Assembly (NCBI GenBank): GCA_045106335.1
Contig: JBGCEM010000095.1
Span: forward strand, 1 to 17,850
Length of the DNA: 17,850 nt
Source of the DNA: Aliishimia sp045106335
GTDB lineage: Bacteria > Pseudomonadota > Alphaproteobacteria > Rhodobacterales > Rhodobacteraceae
Direction: 5' to 3'
Both the position numbers and the translations under genes were made by a program. Each line of letters begins with the position of its first letter. Position 1 is the stretch's first letter. The notes beneath the pieces were generated by a model, which was not told where the DNA came from, made no database searches, and saw nothing but the letters and a program-made list of their open reading frames with translations. Below, one piece after another: positions 12,604 through 17,850 of the stretch.

Positions 12604-14535
12604 ATGGTTGATTGGAAACCCTATAGCTCGATGTTTGGTAGCACTCCCTATTCGGATTGGCGCATCACCGCGAAGGTTGAAGAATATTTTCGCGGCGCAG
12701 AGTTCAACACCGAGGCGCTGGTGCGCGCGATTCGATATATCGACGCTAACGAGACGGGTACAGAGGGCTTTTTTGAAGCTCTGAGAACTGTCGGCTATCA
12801 CATGTCCGAACATTTTGGTGAGGAGGCGGGCAAAAACCTTGCTGGCTCCATAATCGCCTATGTCGATCCCACTGTAGACTTCACCAATCTCGGCCCGGGC
12901 ATACAAGCGACCAAGCCCCCGCAGATTGAGTACGGACCCCTCGTTGACAAAGAGATTTTACGACCAAGACCGACACAGCGACGTAAAGACCCCGATCAGC
13001 CTTCTTTCACAAAGAAATCATGGGCTGCTGAGGACACCATCTGCGCCATCATTGATGACACGATTGGCTTTGCCAATGCACGGTTCCGAACGGAGCTCAC
13101 TAAGACCCGGATCGAGGCGCTTTGGATCATGGATGGCAAATGCAAAACGCCTGTTAATAGCCAATTCGAGGTGTTTGGCGGGACCATCCTGTTTCGCGAA
13201 GATATTGACGCGCTGCTTGAGGAATTTTTCTCTGACGGAGCCGTCGACGAGGCCGCACTTTATGCTTACATCGACGTAACATTTGACACAGCCTTCAGCA
13301 CGGCCGGCAGCGACACGCATGGTACACATGTCCTTGATTTGTTTGCGGGGTCTGAGATGGGGTCCACCACCGTTCAATGCGGCGAACGGCCTATCATCGC
13401 CGTGATTCTGCCGCAGCTGGCGGTCCGCGACAGCAGCGGTACCCATAGCGAGTTTTTTGTGCAAGAGGCTGTGGCCTGGATCAATACACTTGCGGACGCG
13501 TTCCCTCCGCAAGCCGGTAATGCTCCGCCCCAACTGGTGACAAATTTTAGCTTTGGATTGTTAGCAGGTCCACATGATGGGCAAAGCAATCTAGAAAAAG
13601 GCCTTGCGACTATCCCCGAGCGGGGGCGCTCGGCTGCGGTTTTGCCGGCGGGAAATAGCTACGAAGCGCGCACTCATGCCGTGGCGGAACTGGCGCCTAA
13701 TGCTCCATCGGCGTCCCTAAAAATCGAACTTTCTCCTCAAAACCGGCTGTCGACCTTTGTCGAAATATGGTGCTCGCCCGGAGCACCTTGTGGGTTCCCA
13801 AAACTGACGCTGGCATTGGAGACGCCATGGGGCGACGTTGTCGAAACGAACCCCAAGTTTGGGTCCGGCTATGAATGGTGCCCTAACGGATACATGACCA
13901 TGCGCACGTATCATTTATCTGCACCGTGCTGCGACGAGGGGTCGTTGAGCCGGGAAATGGCGATGGTCGCCATCTTGCCGACCTACACCACTTACGAAAC
14001 GTTGCCGCTCGCACCTTCGGGGATCTGGACGCTTACCGTTACACTTGAATCAGATCATGATGAAACGCTTGATCTTTGGATTCAGCGCGGCGGTAGCGTG
14101 TTTGGTCACCCGCGACTTGGCGAACAAAGCCGGTTCATGACGCATGAAACTGCCATCCGAAGCCTTGGAACGCTCAATGCACTGGCAACTGCCGAAAAAG
14201 TCGTTTCGGTAGGTGGCTACATCCACTCTGGCGATTGCGATCCAGCTCCCTACACCAGCGCGGGCGATCCCGCCTGGGAGCAAAGCCTGCCCGATGTCTC
14301 CGCCCCTAGTGATCAAAGCCATTCCGTGGCAGGGATCGTCGCCAGCGGGACCTATTCGGGATCTTTTGCGACACTTAGCGGAACCAGTGTCGCCGCCCCG
14401 CAGGTCGCGCGGCTGCTGGCAGATTTTGATTTTGGGGATGATTCCAAAGGGTTTGTCCAACGGCTGGCCGAGACTGTGGAAGACGTGGGTGAGAATCGGT
14501 TCAGGCTGGGTCAAGGCCGACTTTTCAAGCCTTGA
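12604..14535 (+). CDS. Subtilisin-like (S8) serine protease with helical N-terminus and inserted beta domain
   Basis: This 643-residue protein has the subtilase motifs in order: AIIDDTI (Asp151), DTHGTHV (His239), LPAGN (oxyanion Asn351) and LSGTSVAAPQ (Ser595). Between the Asn and Ser motifs lies an insert of about 150 residues (about 360-505) with beta-rich sequence (FVEIWCSPGAPC, APSGIWTLTVTLES, ETLDLWIQRGG), resembling the beta-sandwich inserts of some large subtilases. The N-terminal 100 residues are helical and acidic rather than a recognisable propeptide, and no signal peptide is present. ATG 12604 is 6 bp after the haloperoxidase stop and has only a weak ribosome binding site, suggesting translational coupling. 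Target and activation are unknown. It is probably an effector of the same system. Confidence 0.9.
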   Translation: MVDWKPYSSMFGSTPYSDWRITAKVEEYFRGAEFNTEALVRAIRYIDANETGTEGFFEALRTVGYHMSEHFGEEAGKNLAGSIIAYVDPTVDFTNLGPGIQATKPPQIEYGPLVDKEILRPRPTQRRKDPDQPSFTKKSWAAEDTICAIIDDTIGFANARFRTELTKTRIEALWIMDGKCKTPVNSQFEVFGGTILFREDIDALLEEFFSDGAVDEAALYAYIDVTFDTAFSTAGSDTHGTHVLDLFAGSEMGSTTVQCGERPIIAVILPQLAVRDSSGTHSEFFVQEAVAWINTLADAFPPQAGNAPPQLVTNFSFGLLAGPHDGQSNLEKGLATIPERGRSAAVLPAGNSYEARTHAVAELAPNAPSASLKIELSPQNRLSTFVEIWCSPGAPCGFPKLTLALETPWGDVVETNPKFGSGYEWCPNGYMTMRTYHLSAPCCDEGSLSREMAMVAILPTYTTYETLPLAPSGIWTLTVTLESDHDETLDLWIQRGGSVFGHPRLGEQSRFMTHETAIRSLGTLNALATAEKVVSVGGYIHSGDCDPAPYTSAGDPAWEQSLPDVSAPSDQSHSVAGIVASGTYSGSFATLSGTSVAAPQVARLLADFDFGDDSKGFVQRLAETVEDVGENRFRLGQGRLFKP

Positions 14536-14879
14536 GGCAATATCGGGACTAGCGAGGGTTGAACTATGAGTTGGGAGCTCAGTCATTTTGCAGCGCGCTC
14601 GTTATGATTTCAATGTACAGGTATGATGCCGGTCTAATTAGCCTTTTTGGGCTTTCACTTCGGATGAAGCAAAACATGATCGCGATGCCGACATGCGAAA
14701 GATCTGAGATGGTCGACGACGGAAAACATGGCGATAGTGTTCATTCAAGATTTTGCTCGACCGTTGCGTCAAAAATCGAATCTAGTCTTCCCAACTATCA
14801 AATTTGAGGTTGTCCCGTCATTTTGCGAAGGTCCTACATCCATCCCCCGCATCTGGCTCTTTCCCCCACGCTCCTAACT
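14536..14879. other. Intergenic sequence without a convincing gene
   Basis: After the subtilase stop the frames are short and lack good ribosome binding sites. An 82-codon frame from 14559 has no family resemblance and an unconvincing start. A single CGTCAAAAATC (14767-14777) is identical to one half of the tandem repeat upstream of the five-gene operon, but no gene follows it closely. No strong terminator or RNA gene was recognised. Confidence 0.5.
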
Positions 14880-14985
14880 CCGGCCACCAAGGCGAAATAC
14901 ATCAAGGATCAGGGCAACCGCGCCGCCCACGACAGCGGCAAGCCCCTCACCGCCAAAGACGCCGCCGCCCATATGCGCATCCGCC
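14880..14985 (+). pseudogene. Fragment resembling the N-terminal region of a type I restriction HsdR subunit
   Basis: A plus-strand frame reads TPATKAKYIKDQGNRAAHDS followed by GKPLTAKDAA. The core IKDQGNRAAHDS...PLTAKDA resembles the I-(R/K)-x-x-G-N-x-A-(A/V)-H segment in the N-terminal (DUF4145-like) part of many HsdR proteins. The similarity stops after about 35 residues and the rest of the roughly 1000-residue protein is absent. It is a small relic, which suggests that restriction-modification genes once occupied this site. The match is from memory and short. Confidence 0.4.
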
Positions 14986-15330
14986 TAAAAAAAACGCCCC
15001 TCCCCCTACCTGTGGTCGCTGGGCTTTGGAACACCCAACAAGCGCCACGAGACCGACACGCGGACTATTGATCAGGCTGTTGGAGGTGAGGCAGAGCCAA
15101 ATATCTGAGCCTTTTCAATTGGTCCGCATTCATGACGATCTGCAAACGCTGATTTGGGTGCCGTGTGGGTGGGTTTACTCATTGGCTAGTGTGTCCATCG
15201 CGTCGTTTTCGCATCTGTTCGCTCACATGAATGGGGCAAGCGACGTTGGCACTTATTGACGTTATACCACCAACAAAGTTCTGGGTGCCACTTGGGTGAA
15301 CGGTTGTAGCCTTGTTGCGCACTTGTGGCA
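14986..15330. other. Intergenic sequence, possibly gene relics
   Basis: A plus-strand frame ending at TGA near 15107 (YLWSLGFGTPNKRHETDTRT, then IDQAVGGEAEPNI) has coding-like composition but no start, so it may be the tail of a lost gene. A run of eight A residues precedes it. The remainder to 15330 holds only overlapping short frames that I cannot support. Confidence 0.35.
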
Positions 15331-15560
15331 TCAGTTTTGCTCCCAACCTTTGCGATGGAAGTGGCGCAGCACGATGGTACGGTTGTAGAGTGGGAAGCCA
15401 ATCCACAGGCCGTTGGCTGTGATCAGCGACAAGATCGACCACAGGAACATCCCTTGATCAGGTAGTAAAGCGGACCGAATAGCAGACACCACAGCCTGTG
15501 CCAGTTTCCGAGTATGGCTTTCTGCTGTCCGTTGAATTTCCATGTTGCCCGAATGACCAT
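15331..15560 (-). pseudogene. DUF2628-like small membrane protein with a frameshift
   Basis: From ATG 15560, with an AGGAG ribosome binding site, the frame reads MVIRATWKFN, then WHRLWCLLFGPLYYLIKG, and then runs to an early stop. The homologous continuation, MFLWSILSLITANGLWIGF followed by PLYNRTIVLRHFHRKGW, is in the next frame and ends at 15331. The join falls at the CCC run at 15451-15453 (AAGGGATG on the coding strand); one more G there would restore a single reading frame of about 76 codons. Hydrophobic segments and the final LYN-R-Y/I-x-x-H-x-x-KGW-type ending resemble DUF2628 proteins, which are short membrane proteins of unknown role. Either the gene is broken or one base is missing from the assembly. 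Confidence 0.6.
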
Positions 15561-15678
15561 TGTGGTCTCCTTTGCTGGTTGCGGTTGCAACAGCGCAATA
15601 AGATCGGGCAGTTGTGGGCGTCAGGGTAATTCCTAGATCAATGAGCGTCTGCGCAGCCCACAGGGGCCAGCACTGGCG

Positions 15679-15804
15679 TCAGCGGCGCTTTCGTCGCAAC
15701 ACGTCGTTCCGTCCGGCCATGAGGCTCTCTGGCTCAATGTAACGCGGCCACGCGCGCTTAAAGCCGTATTCTCTAGGGATTCGTTGTGGGGTTGTCCCTG
15801 ACAT
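15679..15804 (-). CDS. Possible 41-residue basic small protein
   Basis: A short frame begins at ATG 15804 with a GAGG motif upstream and encodes MSGTTPQRIPREYGFKRAWP, then RYIEPESLM and a very basic end (RRKRR), and stops at TGA 15679-15681. It lies in the gap between the DUF2628-like gene and the divergent 65-residue gene. The composition looks like protein rather than random sequence, but I do not recognise it, and it could equally be a relic. The rest of the 15561-15853 stretch shows nothing further. Confidence 0.25.
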   Translation of the reverse strand: MSGTTPQRIPREYGFKRAWPRYIEPESLMAGRNDVLRRKRR

Positions 15805-15853
15805 GCCCACTGACCTCGTCTTATCGATCTGCATCAGAAACTAGGAGATCGAC

Positions 15854-16051
15854 ATGTCCGACATCATCACGCTGAAAGCCCTTTGCGAAGAACTTAAGAT
15901 CGACCCACGCGAGGCCCGCGAAAAGTTACGCGCAGCCGTGAGTGATGCCAAAGCGAACCCAGAACTGGCAAAGGCTCGAAAGCCACGTACTCCTTGGCAG
16001 TGGGTGAAGGGATCGGCAGCTGAGAAGGCCGCAAGAAGCATTCTCTCATGA
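15854..16051 (+). CDS. Small conserved hypothetical protein (65 residues)
   Basis: The 65-residue product starts MSDIITLKALCEELKIDPRE and continues with AREKLRAA, a charged middle, KPRTPWQWVKGSAAEKAAR and a short tail. An excellent ribosome binding site (AGGAG, 7-8 bases before ATG 15854) supports it. The N-terminal half reads as a helix-turn-helix-like pair of helices (LKALCEELKIDPREAREKLR), followed by a basic, Trp-containing segment (TPWQW). I recall similar short proteins in Rhizobiales and Rhodobacterales, often in accessory regions, without a known function; nucleic-acid binding is a guess. It is convergent with the PLD-family gene, whose stop lies 25 bp away. Confidence 0.7.
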   Translation: MSDIITLKALCEELKIDPREAREKLRAAVSDAKANPELAKARKPRTPWQWVKGSAAEKAARSILS

Positions 16052-16076
16052 TAGCCAACAGAGCGCTTTGTTGTCC

Positions 16077-17393
16077 TTATTGTCCGGCGACCAAGTGCTC
16101 CACATCAAATCCAAGGAGCCGTATCCCCCGAATTGACCGATTGTTGAATGGAGGCCGCGTTGGGTCCCCCCATCCCAGCAGCTCCATAACGCAGGCTTCG
16201 GCAAAGCCGATTAGCTTATAGCTGCCAAACACACAGTCATAGGCACGATCAATTGCGTCACCGGGACCAGAAAGCAAGTACTTAACCGTTCTGACAACGG
16301 CCTCGCGTGTATTGTTCGCCTGAAAGTCGAGGCGCAAGCGTTCGAGGCCGGTCAAGTCTTCGCCCAAATCTTTTGATGCGAAGCGCAAGCGTTCGAGAAA
16401 GGCGTGACACCCTGTCAAATAGTGGAACAAGTCGTCGTAGCTGAGTTGCTCAAGTTCAGAAGGGTCACAAAGAAAGGTTAGAATGTTTGCGATGTTCTCG
16501 ATTTCCGAGGAGGCGTGGTAGGCGTCACCCTTCACGGTGTCATCGGTCGATTGCCAAACGTCAACGTAATGCGCTATGCGACTTGCCCGTTGCCCTGGGT
16601 CACTTAACAGTGTCGTTTCACGCCACCCGTTGCCCCCACCCTGTGTAAGCCTCAACCAACCGAGGAAACGCCCCATTTCGATCTGAGGGTCCTGTCCTGA
16701 GTATTCAGGGCGCCCAAACCCGTGTTTTTTCGCGACGGCAAGAATCTCGTGGTGAGCAGGAACCAGTACCTCGTCGTATTTGCGGCGAAAGCTCTGGATG
16801 AACGAACGTTCCTTCGTTTTCTTCTCACTCCCCACGACGACACTTGTTGGGGCTGCAGGTTTCACAAAGTTATGAATAAATTTTTCAAACGCTTCCTCTC
16901 CCTGCGGCTTTTCTTTCGATTTGAACGCCTTGGTATACTCGCGTAGCACTCCCTCGTTTAAGACGTCCGCATCATTCCACAAGTCATCGAATATCTGGGG
17001 TAGGTCGTAGAACGCCTCGTCACGGTCTTGTCTCAGCAGCACGGAGAGTTCCCTGTTCGATTGTAGGCCGCTGTTTGTCAGATTGGCTGATCCAACAAGG
17101 GCAACGTCATCGACGACGTAAAGCTTGGTGTGAAACTTTGCATCAGTGAAGTATCTCACTTTCACCATCGGGTTTTCGAACGCAGCGCGCAGGGCCTCTG
17201 GTGTGGTGACTGGAGAGAACCTGACAACAAGGCGAACCTCGCAACCCCTATTGGTTAGTGCTTCTATAGGGGCAGTTGTCGTGAAGAACGGAGCGGCCAG
17301 CAGCCCAACTCTCGGACTTGTTCCCGCCTCCAAGAAAAAGTTTATCGTGAAGCCTGAGGCCGACGTATTTCCATATAGATTTCCTAGCGACAA
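16077..17393 (-). CDS. Phospholipase D-like (HKD) family protein, probable nuclease
   Basis: This 438-residue protein has one HKD motif, H88-x-K90-x4-D95 (KFHTKLYVVDD), followed by VALVGSANLTNSGLQSNRELSV, the classic GSxN-x8-E continuation of a PLD-like active site. It is preceded by the beta-alpha core GLLAAPFFTTT...EVRLVVRFS. Having one HKD rather than two implies a homodimer, as in Nuc and BfiI. The C-terminal 300 residues are helical and unrecognised (SFIQSFRRKYDEV, FLGWLRLTQGGGNGW, ELLGWGDPTRPP). The frame opens at TTG 17393; an upstream in-frame TAG rules out an earlier start. The next gene upstream ends 33 bp away, suggesting an operon. Such proteins occur in restriction and anti-phage loci, so a nucleic-acid target is more likely than lipid. 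Confidence 0.8.
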   Translation of the reverse strand: MSLGNLYGNTSASGFTINFFLEAGTSPRVGLLAAPFFTTTAPIEALTNRGCEVRLVVRFSPVTTPEALRAAFENPMVKVRYFTDAKFHTKLYVVDDVALVGSANLTNSGLQSNRELSVLLRQDRDEAFYDLPQIFDDLWNDADVLNEGVLREYTKAFKSKEKPQGEEAFEKFIHNFVKPAAPTSVVVGSEKKTKERSFIQSFRRKYDEVLVPAHHEILAVAKKHGFGRPEYSGQDPQIEMGRFLGWLRLTQGGGNGWRETTLLSDPGQRASRIAHYVDVWQSTDDTVKGDAYHASSEIENIANILTFLCDPSELEQLSYDDLFHYLTGCHAFLERLRFASKDLGEDLTGLERLRLDFQANNTREAVVRTVKYLLSGPGDAIDRAYDCVFGSYKLIGFAEACVMELLGWGDPTRPPFNNRSIRGIRLLGFDVEHLVAGQ

Positions 17394-17426
17394 AACCTAG
17401 TTTCCACATTTGTTTTCTCTACGCCG

Positions 17427-17850
17427 CTAGACATCACGGAAACCTTCGGGCGCGCGAGCACTCAACACAGCGAGCTCGTCGCGACGGTCCTGGCAAGCTT
17501 TCATTACGACAGCGACCCGCACTATTGTCAGGTCTTGCATCTTCAATTCCAGACAACGGTTTTCGATTTGCAGGTCATAGTAGTCTTTTCTTGAAATGTT
17601 CGACAAATACTCCTCAGCATCGGCCCATCTACCCTCGACCACCGCATAGCGAGCTTGCATCTGAAATGCATCTGATTGCCTATTAACAGCGTTCGCCACT
17701 TCAACTGTGGCAGGCAACAACGAAGCATCGCGATCCTCCAACCGAATGGCGCACTCGAGCAACTGGCAACTAAGTTGATTGACCCTAGGTGCCTCGCGGG
17801 CAAGGGCAATTTGTTCCTTCGCCTTCAACAAGTTCATTTCTCGAAGAAAC
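17427..17850 (-). CDS. C-terminal part of a helical-repeat protein, truncated by the window edge
   Basis: The frame ends at 17427 and stays open to the right edge. A 136-residue reading begins at Met 17837, but the codons before it (FLRE) are open and there is no ribosome binding site, so this is probably the 3' end of a longer gene. The sequence is entirely helical with TPR-like alternation (LSCQLLECAIRLEDRDASLL, AFQMQARYAVVEGRWADAEE). No motif identifies the family. It lies 33 bp upstream of the PLD-like gene on the same strand, so the two are probably co-transcribed. A large ATPase or sensor with C-terminal repeats paired with a nuclease would be a familiar defence layout, but the window does not show the rest. 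Confidence 0.6.
   Translation of the reverse strand, partial: FLREMNLLKAKEQIALAREAPRVNQLSCQLLECAIRLEDRDASLLPATVEVANAVNRQSDAFQMQARYAVVEGRWADAEEYLSNISRKDYYDLQIENRCLELKMQDLTIVRVAVVMKACQDRRDELAVLSARAPEGFRDV

Noticed and set aside
14511..14535. Inverted repeat TCAAGGC / GCCTTGA overlapping the subtilase stop codon, considered as a terminator
   Set aside because: The stem is only 7 bp with an 11-base loop and no T-run follows, so it is too weak to call.
14559..14807. 82-codon plus-strand frame after the subtilase
   Set aside because: No family resemblance, poor start context and random-looking composition.
16055..16072. Short dyad AACAGA-GCGC-TTTGTT between two convergent genes, considered as a bidirectional terminator
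   Set aside because: The stem is six pairs including one G-U, and no convincing T-run follows on either strand.

Overview
The window looks like an accessory region of an alphaproteobacterium, most likely a marine Rhodobacterales (Roseobacter-type) genome or plasmid. This rests on moderate GC and codon use, a fragment of a beta-barrel protein of a type I associate with that group, and small DUF2628-like and MSDIITLK-type proteins that resemble alphaproteobacterial ones. No search was run, so the taxonomy is inference.

The centre (about 473-14535) is one gene neighbourhood that is probably co-regulated. Five minus-strand genes run from 9498 down to 473 with gaps of -4, 46, 1 and 4 bp, so they form a tight operon. 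In transcription order they are: (1) an 837-residue fusion of an SGNH esterase, a zinc N-acetylmuramoyl-L-alanine amidase and an M15-type DD-peptidase; (2) an 877-residue fusion of a V8/trypsin-like protease, a catalytically degenerate endonuclease/exonuclease/phosphatase (EEP) fold and a lysozyme/transglycosylase-like domain; (3) an exported DUF4403 protein; (4) a single-pass membrane protein; (5) a polytopic membrane protein. Upstream on the same strand (9690-11261) is a SARP-like winged-helix/TolB-like/TPR regulator. Diverging from it on the plus strand is a two-gene unit: a vanadium-haloperoxidase/PAP2-fold enzyme with nine N-terminal His-Ala-Asp repeats (11389-12597), and a subtilase starting 6 bp later (12604-14535).

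Together these genes encode predicted activities against most bond types in peptidoglycan, two serine proteases and a halogenation or phosphatase enzyme, plus an envelope-anchored trio. Yet none of the four large soluble enzymes has a recognisable signal peptide. I read this as an undescribed envelope-attack, envelope-remodelling or self-lysis system under a dedicated regulator. A repeated TCAAAAA-type motif in both promoter regions supports shared control. The function is inference.

The flanks are decayed or mobile. At the left edge, a truncated outer-membrane beta-barrel gene (minus) abuts a truncated HGG-motif protein (plus) at about position 237. To the right (14536-15853) lie about 1.3 kb with no convincing intact gene: a fragment resembling the N-terminal region of a type I restriction HsdR, a DUF2628-like gene broken by an apparent one-base deletion, and a possible 41-codon ORF. 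Then come an intact 65-residue small protein (15854-16051, plus) and, on the minus strand, a PLD-family nuclease-like gene (16077-17393) preceded by the 3' end of a helical-repeat gene that runs off the window. That pair could be part of a defence operon.
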